Shown here: positions 22,773-33,881 of the stretch, piece by piece
Position numbering within the stretch: the stretch's first letter is position 1
How the letters are laid out: every line of letters begins with the position of its first letter
NCBI GenBank assembly: GCA_037178675.1
Contig: JAYMGJ010000376.1
Location: 1 to 56,147 of the forward strand
DNA: 56,147 nucleotides
Origin: Scleroderma bovista
Taxonomy: Eukaryota; Basidiomycota; Agaricomycetes; Boletales; Sclerodermataceae
Reading direction: 5' to 3'
The notes under the pieces: model-generated
Told to the model about the DNA's origin: nothing
What the model saw: the letters and a program-made list of their open reading frames with translations, nothing else
The model's database searches: none
Made by a program: the position numbers and the translations under genes

Positions 22773-25700
22773 CGACTGAGGCCTCTGTTCTGATAACTGG
22801 CGTCCGCTCGACATTAATATTTGCTTCCGATGCCAGCCAAATAAATAAATAAAATTAATTTAGATCAATCTCACACATTTGGTAATCCTGGCCCAGATCC
22901 GTCTCGTCGGAGATCTAATCTTCAGCCACTACCTTCCCACGATCTCATTCGCCTTTTTCGGCATCTTTCTAGGTTTGCTACCGTGTCCCTCCTCGGAGCT
23001 ATTCTGGCCTTTCTCGCAGATTTTTGGCGCCATTTTTGGGATGGACGGACTACCGTCGGTGTGCGCGAAGTGGATGTCTGACCGACAATCAGCCAACGCA
23101 GTCCTCTATGGCGACTTTGAATGCTGCGCCATGACGACAGGATGTCCACACAGTTCATTTCACTGCCGCAGCGCTCGTTCGTTATCGTTGTACTTGCCAT
23201 TATCGGGGTGTGTTATTCCCTCGATTTAGCCTCTGCAACCGGTAAGTATCAGCTTAGACAGCCTTATCTAGCATTCTCGGGCCCGACTTCTAGTTGTGCT
23301 ACCCAGGGACAAAGAGAGCCTCCTACTGCAAGGGGCATTCGCACGTTTATTGATCAAAAAGGCCAAAGTTAACTGAACAACATCGCAGCGCCTCATCCAG
23401 CGACTGTAAACAATTATCGCATTGCTCTCGTCCACACATACGCCCACCAATTCTCTAATCCATCCTAGTAGCATTTTGCAAAGTCTCGGATTCTCGGATG
23501 CAAAATCCCCATATCACTTTGGTACCCAACGGATCAGAAGAGTTTCGGCGATATTTGATGACAAATCCTTCCATTCCTATCAATCCTCTGCTCATGCGTC
23601 CGCAAGGAGACCTGGCACTACACCCCCTGAGGCCAGGAACCTCGTCTATCAAGGTTCCATCTATAGAGTCGATCACGCTGCCCACTGACTCTTCACAGAT
23701 TCCGCGGAGGAGAATGTCAGTCCTTAGCTCTTGGTCTGTGCCACTCCACTTGCCACTGATCGAGCTGTCCGCCTTTCTCCTGACAACGCCCTTGTTTAGC
23801 GTCACGGTCCACCGCTGGTAGCACGCGATTTCTTCCACTATAAACATTTTCGGTGGCTCTTGTCATTTCTAATTCCTCGCTAAGGAAGTGCAGTTGTAAG
23901 GGCCTTACAATTAGCCCTGTTTCTAGTTCAGAAAAGAGCCCTCATAAACATTGAAAAAAAGTATATCACAAAGTCTATCTTCCGGCGTTTTCTTTCTCCG
24001 GAGCCTCCTCCTGTACCACGTCATACTATCCTCGGAATCTCCTCTCGATGATTGTCGCACACGTCTGAGGTCTGGACATCGCGCCCTTATGGGTTAGTCC
24101 GTCGTGAGGTGATCTTCCGATCTACACACATGTCTTCATATGTCTCCTTAGATCGGTAACCTCGTGATTTGGTGCGTATTCGCTTCTCGACAGCAGGAGT
24201 CATCTGCAGCCACAGCTGTGCTGCGTTCGGAGCCCGCGGATCCAGAGAAAAGTCATCGCTAGTGGCGAGAGGGACCTCCTTCATACTTTGCAATGAATCT
24301 TGCTGTCACGATCAAGACCCTAGCTCAAGCTTTAACGTCGTAAGTATTAATCTCCCCTTAGTGCCGGCGGAGCCACTTTGTGATCGCGAGGCATACATAC
24401 GCCATCCCATTGCGACCCTTGTATTTTCGAGTCGAAATTTTATCACCCTCATTTTACCATCCGAGGGAATAACCCTGTTCGAAACATAGTGCTAAGCCGT
24501 CAAGGCTTTGACGGATCAGTAACGTCCTGCCTCAGTCTCAGCCTGTCCTCATCGGCCACCCATTCTCATGCACCAACCACCTACGCTGGAATGAGAACAA
24601 AGATCAGAGAAGCCGCTTTGACGCTACCCCGCACGTCTTCACTGCAGCGTTCATGACCGTCAATTGCTTCGCCACTATCACGACAGTGCCTTTGGGCGGA
24701 CTTCACGTTCTCCGCCGGCCTCACCATCACTTGCGCTTTCTTTCACAACCACAAACCTTCGACCCGAATGGCGACTAAGACCAAGTACTACATCAAGCCA
24801 TGCATGATGAACACAGATACAGTCACAGCTACACACGGCCCCTGCCTTGTTCCTGCACTATATGGAACACTGGACATGGGTAAGTGCTTGTACGCGTACG
24901 GTACCCCTATTTCATTCCCGTGTTTTGTTGCGGCAGCCTTGTCGGTCGTCGTCGTGGAGCATCCAGGCCGGCATTTTATGTAGTGACCGGTACCCCCATA
25001 GTCCATGTTCAAGACCTAATTGATGACCCTCCGTGTATAGCGGCATTTCTAGAACAGATTGATCCCGCATCGGCAGCCGTGGTCACCTGCGCCCAAGTTG
25101 GATGATACCATTGGTGGAGACACTAATCTATCCGCGAACATCACTCCAGGCCAATCTTTCCGAAGATAGCTATGTGGGCCGGTCTCATCCACTGAACCAT
25201 GTATGACTGACATTAGACAGGCCGCCGCCAACTAGAAATACTTATGGAGAAGTCTCGAAACAAAGTTGAATCGGCCCGTGTGTCCGTCCGTCGCCATTGT
25301 ACATCGCGCGCCCACACATCTTGTTCTCACTGTGTGTACGACAATAGGAGCGTTTATCACTGGCATGTCTGATGGCAAATGTCCAGCAGTGATCACGAGT
25401 GCTACTCTTCTTCGGAAAGCTGGTGATGGACTTCTCCGTACGACAAACTCTCAATTGTAACGAAACTTTGGAATGATTCCTTTGGCCTTCATATTGATCA
25501 AGCTTCAAACCCGTGACTAGCTGTTATCACAAGGATAATGAATGACGCACTCCATCCTCTTCTAGCAAACTTCGGCCGCCTTCACAGCATATTACCAGGT
25601 CTCAGGCTTTCGGGAGCCAGAACGAGTTCTCGGGTTGTCTAAGACCATCTTGTCGTAAAGTTCCGTTCCGTGTGTCCACTCACTTGCGCCGAAACCTAAC

Positions 25701-28199
25701 TTACTGTTCGTACTCCAAAGTTCGAATAAGGGCAAGCTCTATGTGCCCCGCCAAATATCACGCTGTTCCTGTGTCCCGTGACACTTAACAAGGGTGTGAG
25801 TGGGTCCACTGTGGATCACTAACGCCGAAGGATGCACTGCTGGCCGCCGGGAACAAGGTTCCATGAGAGACCACCATACTTGATATATCTGATATAGCGG
25901 CACTGATCGCTGTTCATACTACTCAGTGCTTCGAGAAGTTAGCAGTGTCTAGATCAAGTCCCACGTTCAGCACATATCTCTCCGCGCCTCACTCTTATCT
26001 TGGCGATCAGGCGATTCTAAAGTACGAGATGGCCAGTTATCTTACGCCGCGATCAGCTCCTTATAGGGGTGCTGCTCTCGTACATACTCATATATCCCTG
26101 TACCGGCATGCACACCGAAGGCAGCCAAAGTTTGCGGCACCGCAAGCCAGTGGTCACTTGATGATCCACTAAACACTGGCGGCAGATGGCGGCCTGCGTC
26201 AATCAAGGGAGTTGAGCGGCAGATAACGGGGCATCTCGTTGGGTGTAGTCGCCGAGTCTTCGAGCTATTCTTCGTGAAAACCTGGTAACTGAGCGGTCGG
26301 ATGGATGGGATGGATAAGCCTGCATACCCGAACTTCGTACCAAGGGTTGTACCGGTGCCCACCAGCTATCTTTGTAGATATGGTGACCGTAGCCATAATT
26401 GGTCTGGTACAACATGAGTTCCATTAGGCCAACGAATCAAGACGAATGGAGCTCAAGAGTATTGTAAAACGTAAGGAGTTACTGCCCAACCCTGCATTGA
26501 AGACATGAACAATGTTACATGGGTGCAAAGCGCCGAGGTGATCCCTTTTTTTCCATGCCATCTAGAATGAACGTGGGTGTTGTTTCGAGGTCAAGGTGCC
26601 AATCACCTAACGATTCTAGAGATCACGAAACCTGGCCGGCCACACAGCATGGCATATTTACCAACTGGGTGGTAGCACAGTATCATAAGAAATGTCACTG
26701 ACACATACTGAGCAAAGTCGTTTTTTTTTGCTTCCGTCATGTAAGGTGTAAAACGGTTATGGCACTAACCAACTAAGGAGATCAAGCTCCATCCTTTGCT
26801 ATTGCGCCGCAGAGTCGATCGATCAAGTGGATGGACGGGTGACAAATGATGATGATAAAAGCAGGATCGCGGGGTGATGGATTAGAGGGCAGCCGCGGAA
26901 TCAAGCTCTTTGACCCGTACTGCCACTGCACGGAAGACATACCAAGTTGGATATATGACGGAAAAAAGCTCCATCTGTCGTAGTCCTTGCGCCCTCCGAG
27001 ATCTCGGGAGGCGAAACCTAATGCGCCGTGGCTCATATCAGTGATTGCGTTCGCCGTCCGAACCGTTGAGCGGGTCCACCCGCGCATTTGAATGCCTGGA
27101 GCAGAAGCGAAGTTGTCTTCGAGAGGAAGCCCTACACACGTGACCGTATCAGGCTAGAATTTATTTGTAAGTCACTGGTTACTGTTCGCTTTCAAGTTTC
27201 CACGCCTGCTGCCAGGAAATTCAACAAGGAGCTATAGATGCCAATACCTAGGGGAGTATTCCCTAGGTGGTTGCGGTGACTACTGCTCAAGAACGTGACG
27301 TTGTTCTTCGATCACGCAGATCTGTCGGTTCCACTCTACTGGAAACCTCTAGACACCGGCGGTACATATGCCACAGCATGCCACTTGAATCCAGAGTCTA
27401 TCACAAAGTACTTGAGATTGAGGGGCGCCTCATGTGGTAAGGCTTTTTCGTCTGACAGGTGCCTTTGTATTTCGTAACTCCGATGCCAGTCAGCTTGGAA
27501 GTAAAAGCTGTTCAGCTTTCCAAATTTCTCAGACGACCGCACGCGCAGTGCGGCAAGGATACCAGGCTTCCGTGTACTTGTTCCCCATGGTTACAAGGCT
27601 TCGACTCCGACTATTCTGCGGCTTCGAAAGGACGGTGTACCGACGGAATACCGACGCAACAAGGTACGCATGGTGGGAAGTCACCTCTGGTTTTAAAGTA
27701 CAGAGGTACTTGGAATTGCTCGGCGCTCGCCACATTGTCTGGCGTCCTCTAAATCCGAGCCTCCGAGGATATGGATGTCAGGGGCGCTAGCCCACTCGCT
27801 GGGTCCCTGCCAGGCTCGATTTGGATCGTTGGATACGGAAACGTGCGCGTTCTCTCCTGTCAGTTCGAACACCAAAATTTTAGTACGAGACAAGAATTTT
27901 CAAGGAGAGACTTCTCACCGTGGAGCGAATTCGGAAGAAAGCGAGTAAGCCAATATCGTTACCCTGACCTATTTCCACCCTACGGCATACTGTCTTTTCG
28001 TTGACAACACGGCACGAGAAATGACACGCAGGTGGTTCAACACGACACGTTGCACAACGTTTGGACGAATTTGTCACAGGAACTGCACTCAGACATTCTA
28101 TGATAAGGGGAACAAGAGATCCACGTTTGTAGCAGTAAATACCAACCTATATTGCACTTGGTTCATCTATCTTGACTCATATGCTCCACGCAGGTGAGT
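22773..28199. other. 5.4 kb without a recognisable gene; eroded coding-like pieces
   Basis: Around 22.88-23.25 kb two overlapping plus-strand frames look membrane-protein-like (SLLGAILAFLADFWRHF; SFVIVVLAIIGV), but they carry stops and no family match comes to mind. At about 24.15-24.28 a frame reading NLVIWCVFASRQQ resembles the end of such a protein. The rest (24.5-28.2) gives only short frames with no consistent codon pattern or splice chain. Confidence 0.35.
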
Positions 28200-28439
28200 T
28201 GTAACGCACATTTGTTACATAGGTCTTGTGGGGATAAACGCGATTTCATTTGGGAAGAACCTCACTCGGACCCATTACATGCCCTGCGAAGGCTTTTTCT
28301 TCCATCTTATAAGCTTCCTCGGCGACGGAGGGGGAGAGTCCCATTATCTGCTTCTTGTTCTTCTCTTTCTTCAGCGATACTTGCAACTCATCCAGGGGCA
28401 TGTCATCCTTTATGTCTGACAGTAACTTTTGGGAGTTCA

Positions 28440-28740
28440 CGTTTGGTCCTCGTCCTTATCCCCGATGAAGTCCGTTTCTGATTCATAGTCACTTCCCTCA
28501 CCTGATTCGACTTCATCCTCGCCTTCGTCGGCGCCCCCTTCATACTCATTAGGGTTATGGCCAGATATTAGAAAGCCATCTTCCTCGTAATTGTCATCGG
28601 ACCCTCCTGCAGAACCCTGATCATCGTCTCAAGGTCCAATAGCTTCGCCACACGAATTTTGAACAACAGGTGGCTGGTACTGTGTCCTGGGCCGCTGTTT
28701 CGCACGAGACTTTTCCAGGAGATATCAAATCTTTCAACCT
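28440..28740 (-). pseudogene. Eroded acidic coding relic
   Basis: A minus-strand frame reads KSRAKQRPRTQYQPP, then after a TGA (28624-28626) a long acidic stretch with NYEEDGFLISGHNPNEYEGG and repeated Glu/Asp/Ser. It ends at a TGA near 28468. A second frame (28440-28246) continues with DDMPLDELQVSLKKEKNKK and AEEAYKMEEKAFAG. The composition is protein-like and the two pieces may be exons of one dead gene. Family unknown. Confidence 0.35.
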
Positions 28741-29084
28741 CCAGTACTGTACACAGTCAGTATGTTTCAAAATATGCTCATGAACTGAAGAGAAATAGTT
28801 CCGTTTTGCAGGATCAAGAATAGATTGTATGAATTTCGGACCCTTTTAACGTGTAACCCCTGTAACGCTGGCGTAGTCTCTTAGACTCTCTAGATCTTCT
28901 GGAAAGGCGCTCTCTAGTGTCAGGATTTTGTAGCTCCTCGGCAACTTCTGCGATGCATGAAAATGCAAACTTTAGTGTCTACCGGCTGCACTGCATTGGC
29001 TCGTACATCTGTACTATTGGACACCTGTGGGGGACTTCTCCAGCGTCCTAAGATGCCCCGCAGTTCTTCGCTTACCATCAGCAT

Positions 29085-29565
29085 GACACTGCCGCCGCCG
29101 CCGACCATTACCTTGACCATCAACCACCAGCGTCGCCGACGTTGACCCCCACCACCCCCACCAAGGCGTCACGACAACGACGCTACGATGCACACGGCCA
29201 GTGCCACGGCAACACGACATCAGCGACGGTGACGGCGACGAGAGGACGTGACGCACGCGGTCAGTGCTACGGCGGCAAGACGTTGACGACAGCAACGGCG
29301 ACGAGAGGTCGCAGGGCATGCACATGACCAGTACGACGACGACGGCCAATGCGCGTGCATGGGACGGCGGCGACGGTGCCGATGACAACCACGATGTGAT
29401 ACGCATGACTAGTACCATGGCGGCACGACAAACGCCGACCACCACCACCCTCAATGAACGACAATGTAACGACAATGAGGAGGCACACAGCAGCGACGAT
29501 GTCGACGAGGTGGCGCACATGGCCAGTACCACGGCGACAGCAACGACGACGACGTTACTGATTCG
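29085..29565. repeat. GAC/ACG-rich diverged minisatellite
   Basis: The block is dominated by ACG/GAC triplets. A longer motif like CAYGRCCAGTRCCACGGC recurs about five times (near 29190, 29255, 29320, 29405 and 29517), with spacing of roughly 60-110 bp. Open frames here arise from the triplet bias. The same GAC-type composition reappears at 54.3-55.05 kb. Confidence 0.55.
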
Positions 29566-29579
29566 TCAAAGCGGCTTAG

Positions 29580-29760
29580 GCCCCGACCAAGGCATCTTGC
29601 ACTTGATCCACACCTAGACATCAATGCACAATGCCCCGTGCACATTGTTAGCATAGCTTGACTGTCACAGGCGACTCTGGAGCTAACAACACTCCCAGAA
29701 TTTATTGCCGAGAGGACAAACATTCTACGGCACCTCGTCCCTCGAATACCTTAGAAAGTT
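29580..29760 (+). pseudogene. F-box gene fragment (relic of the 30528-32102 family)
   Basis: ACCAAGGCATCTTGCACTT at 29588 is shared exactly with the F-box gene at about 30928, and encodes PRHLAL in both. A second match follows: GAATTTATTGCCGAGAGGAC corresponds to GAATTCATTGCCGACAGGAT of the gene (EFIAxR). Between them the fragment has a TGA and a deletion. No F-box start or tail is present, so this is a partial duplicate. Confidence 0.6.
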
Positions 29761-30527
29761 AAGAGCACCGGACGCTGATTCATTCTTACCTTGTAGAGTG
29801 AGAGTACCAGCGTGATTTTTCCGTGCTTTTAGCTTCAGATGGACAAACAGCTTGAGCCGTCGACACCGCAGCTGACCGCAGAATCGACACCTTCAACATA
29901 GAGGACTTCAAAAAAAAAACATAAAGCCTAGAAAATTTCATAATCTCAACTTAGCAGGAAGGGTTAGGGTTAAGTCACACGCCGGAGTATATGTCGGACA
30001 TATATGTGACACAATTGCAATTGAACGAACACATTCGTTCCTTCCATGCCGCTCATCGCTCGAGAGCGGCCAAGTTAGATCCCGCCCTATGCTACTAGGC
30101 ACTGCGGGCCTTCTCAGTGCTTTGACTCCCCGTTGTTTTAGCTTTGATCTTATTGTAAGTACCTTTGTAGCTACTTTGTTGAATGTTCGCTCGGGCATCG
30201 AGCCACTCGCGCTTTGACGTCTGTACAATTCTTATAGCGCCTGTAGCGAGCTGCAACAATCCGATTTCCCCTAGTTTCCGCCGTATCAACGCTCCGAGCC
30301 TCCAATCTAAGCATCCATCAAGTACAGTTCTCCGTCTACAGCGTCCAGTACTAGTCACCTCTACTTCTCACCCTTCCGTCCTTGAACACCCGAACCCGTG
30401 CCTTCCCCTACACCGCTAGGTTCACATACAACCATAGGCAAAGCCACGTCTCCAACAACAGTGAACACTGGTCCACTCTGTCATTGAATGTCAGTGCTAA
30501 CATCCATAGCAGTACCAATTGAACGCC
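29761..30527. other. Upstream region of the F-box gene
   Basis: No coding sequence supported; presumably the promoter of the downstream F-box gene. A poly-A run near 29910 and a lone GGGTTAGGGTTA near 29957 are the only landmarks. Confidence 0.35.
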
Positions 30528-32102
30528 ATGGATGAACTCGCACAGGCACGAGTCGAGTTGACTCTACTAGAGGAAAAGGCACGAGAACTTCTCAAACAAC
30601 TGTTGGACGTCCGTGCCACCATTACTACGCAGCGAGCCAAGATCGATGAACTCAGTCGAACAAGCCTGAGATCAAGCATAATCAATCGACTTCCCACTGA
30701 AATATTGGTGTTCATCCTCGACCTTGACGTCCACACTCACCAAGATCCTGAGCGGAAGCAGAATTTGGCTGGTGTATGTCAGCGATGGCGCGATGTCATA
30801 CTACAAACTTCATGCTTCTGGTCGACCATCTATGTGGCATCCAACGCATCTTCGTTAAACACGCATCTGGAAAGGAGTCGTGGAACCCTCCTTGACATTG
30901 TCATCGAAGGTGGACTATTCTCTCAACCAAGGCATCTTGCACTTCTCCCAGGCTTGGACATTGTTATGGCTTGTGCACATCGCTGGCGTAGCCTGTTGGT
31001 CGCTACCACTGATTATTACCCTGATGATCAGGACGAAGAATTTGGTCAAAAGCTGCTCACGGAATTCATTGCCGACAGGATTAATCACTTGCATTTTCCT
31101 TCTCTCCAAAGCGTCACCATTTCTTCACTTTGTGATCTCGGATATCTGGACTTCCTTTCTATAACTCGTGCCCCAGCTCTCGAACATCTCGAACTCGACG
31201 AGTTTATAACTATCCGCGACATTATCAACCCAGTCGCCATGCTAAAGACCCTCAAGCTGAATTTCCAGAAGGGTATCGTCATAGATTATCTATCATGCTG
31301 GAGTCTGGTCCCAACTCAGGCATTGACCAAGCTCTCACTTGCCGGGGAGACAAAGCCGTTCTCGCTTGAGCCAAACAGCCTTCACTTCCCATCTCTTATG
31401 TCGCTTGAAATGGTCGATGTCACCAAGACAAGGCAATTCCTGGATGCAATTGTTGCACCTAATCTTGAGCACTATACTTCTTCACATTGTGGCGACTCAC
31501 CCTCTGTCGCATTCAGGGGATTTGGCTCCAAATTCATCAATGTCCGCCAGTTGTCCTTTTCTCGTTCCAACATGATGGGCATGCCTGACCTGCTAGTTGG
31601 CGATGCCACAAGTCTTTGCGAGGCATTCCCTGGTGTTCATCATGTAGAACTGACCGGGGAGGATTGGCCTTACCTTTTCGACCCTTCGCCGATCCGAACC
31701 GAACCTGACCCTAATTCTCATATTCGGTATCCTGTGGATCTCTGGACTGAACTGGAGAGCTTGACTTTCAATGGGCTACATTCTGAATGGCTGGAGCCTG
31801 ATCAGCTCACGGCTTGGCTTGTCCATCGACGAGCATTAAGTCTACAGCAATTGCATGTGAAAGTAAAAGGACCTTATCAAAGTAACGATGTTCAAGGCGT
31901 TGACCAACGTTCTATTCGGGTGTATGAACGTTTGAAAGAGAACTGTATTTTGGAGTTGGATGGTTTTCCGTTTCCGATGATGGACTTCCCTTGGCCAGGG
32001 GATTCTTCGTCAGGAGGGGTAAGTTCATTCCATATGACTAGCATTGGCAACTCAACAGACTTGGATTTAGCATTCACTAGGGCTAATAAGGCTTCTGGAT
32101 GA
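30528..32102 (+). CDS. F-box protein, single exon (paralogue of 14896-16317)
   Basis: Predicted SCF ubiquitin-ligase adaptor, 524 residues. The ATG at 30528 is in GCCATGG context; the frame opens earlier only with TTG. An N-terminal coiled coil (ARVELTLLEEKARELLKQ) is followed by the F-box INRLPTEILVFILDLDVHT with LAGVCQRWRDVI, and then degenerate leucine-rich segments (LHFPSLQSVTI, APALEHLELDEF, LHFPSLMSLEM). Similarity to the minus-strand paralogue runs the full length, including RSRGTLLDIVIEG and ACAHRWRSLLVA. This copy carries an extra C-terminal tail of roughly 40 residues. Intact, no intron. Confidence 0.87.
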   Translation: MDELAQARVELTLLEEKARELLKQLLDVRATITTQRAKIDELSRTSLRSSIINRLPTEILVFILDLDVHTHQDPERKQNLAGVCQRWRDVILQTSCFWSTIYVASNASSLNTHLERSRGTLLDIVIEGGLFSQPRHLALLPGLDIVMACAHRWRSLLVATTDYYPDDQDEEFGQKLLTEFIADRINHLHFPSLQSVTISSLCDLGYLDFLSITRAPALEHLELDEFITIRDIINPVAMLKTLKLNFQKGIVIDYLSCWSLVPTQALTKLSLAGETKPFSLEPNSLHFPSLMSLEMVDVTKTRQFLDAIVAPNLEHYTSSHCGDSPSVAFRGFGSKFINVRQLSFSRSNMMGMPDLLVGDATSLCEAFPGVHHVELTGEDWPYLFDPSPIRTEPDPNSHIRYPVDLWTELESLTFNGLHSEWLEPDQLTAWLVHRRALSLQQLHVKVKGPYQSNDVQGVDQRSIRVYERLKENCILELDGFPFPMMDFPWPGDSSSGGVSSFHMTSIGNSTDLDLAFTRANKASG

Positions 32103-33091
32103 GGTTGCCGCAACCTTCTTAGCTGGAGGTACTTGTCATGGCTGGGCATAGTGTACTAGTTCCCATTCTTGTAGCACGATGACCGCGACAATTTGTACCG
32201 TTCACAATTTCTTACTGTGACATCTGTCCTGCTATGTAATTTTTATCACTTTAGAGATTTGGACAAAGGAAGCGAGATCGACTGCACAGTGTCTACCTTC
32301 AGGGTGTTACTGTATGAATGATGCGCAACGCACAGAGACACACAGTGAAAACGGGAGAGTAACGCGTGTTGTTAAGGATGAATAGTATACCTACAGCATA
32401 GCGAGTCATGCTACCGATGACATACCCCCAGAATTCCCTCTTAAATGACACTGACCAGGACCAGCCTATCACTTCGTCTGAGAAGCAGGACGCTTACATA
32501 GCAACGATCACCATCCCTGCCAATACACGTGCATAGGATAATCGTGGGCAGCTTGAGCACACAGTAACTCCAAGACTCGACACGCGATGCAGTTACTTTC
32601 GTGGAGTCTATCCGCCTTGCTGCAGGTGCCTCTGAGGACCCAGCGGCAGAGGATTTCGTTTTAGCCGCGGCTTTTTGCACTATTTGCGTGTGCGGTCGAG
32701 TCAAGAAGACGAGCGACTGTATGCACGTCGAAGCGAGTGATGAAAACTACAAAGAAAGGTAGAGAAGGAGTATTATGGGGTCTAAATGAAGATCATATCA
32801 GCTGGCATAAACAGGTATAAACACACACTAGTAGATGCCTAGAGCTCTGAGCTTCCGAGCCTGGGCCTGAGGCCTGAAGCTTGATGGGCCTACGCCATAT
32901 GCTCGACCAGCGTCAGCACGGTCAACGTCTTCCCCCGAGGGGCTTGGTTCGGTAAATCAACTCTTCCGCTGGTCCCACCGCAGCCGCCGACAGAACGCAA
33001 GTACACTAGTCCCCGTTCGGTTAAGCTTTTTCGTAAACCTCGTCACCATCCAATCGGAGTGCTTTCTCAGTACTTATGCAAGCGTGAGGTA
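32103..33091. other. Left flank of the Plavaka element; no gene recognised
   Basis: Only short frames. The region ends at the terminal inverted repeat of the Plavaka transposon. Confidence 0.35.
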
Positions 33092-33130
33092 TACTATGCT
33101 GTACAACTTCGGCGCCATGGTCAGTCGGCA
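33092..33130 (+). repeat. Plavaka left terminal inverted repeat
   Basis: Begins TACTATGCTGTACAAC and continues into TTCGGCGCCATGGTCAGTC; followed by four GTCAC subterminal motifs. Confidence 0.85.
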
Positions 33131-33881
33131 GTCACAGAAAAGTCACAGAAAAGTCACGGATAGTCACGGGTGCCGAATGCAAACTCTGCTCGGCACGACT
33201 ATGAGACTGTGTAACTACGAATTATATTGGCTAAACTGTACTAGGTAGACAGAAAGGCCTGAATGTCAGTATTTACACTGGACTGTGGCTGCCCGTCCAA
33301 CGAGTGGGAATCTTGAGCGAGGAGAGCGGGTCCGTGATACGAAATTCAATGCTTCCGATATGTGGGATGGAGTATTTTGAGTCGGTGCGGAAAGTTGGGC
33401 GCGTGCTTCCACTCCAGCTTGGGACAGCGCCGAAAAAAAACACCAGTCAAGTCAACGAAGACATCCTCTTGTGCAGATGTCAATATCAGCTGTTTCTATT
33501 GTACTTCTTTACAGGCGTGGTGAGTTCCCCACTGGCAGTCACTAAGATTTGTACGAGATACCTGAAGAAGGTCACACTGCATCAGGAAAAACCCTTTGCT
33601 ATGTAGCATAGCCACTAAGGTACCAAGCCTATTAGAGGCTCGATTGTAATATATCGCATCAGGCATTTGATATGGAGCGCTATCGAGCTGTCACCGTGTG
33701 ACAGATAGCTCAGGGCTGCCACTATTGCTGACAGCATTGTCCTGATAGCTCTCCATAGTCTTTGTAGCCCAGGTTCACGCTATGCGTCCTCGAGAGTCTA
33801 GGTAGTCTACATTGCCAACCTTACATTACTATTTACTTAACAAGACACAAGCACTTGACTATAATTGGAGCAACAGAAAGA

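Noticed and set aside
29952..29965. GGGTTAGGGTTA, telomere-like
   Set aside because: Only two units, interstitial, with unique DNA and genes on both sides.
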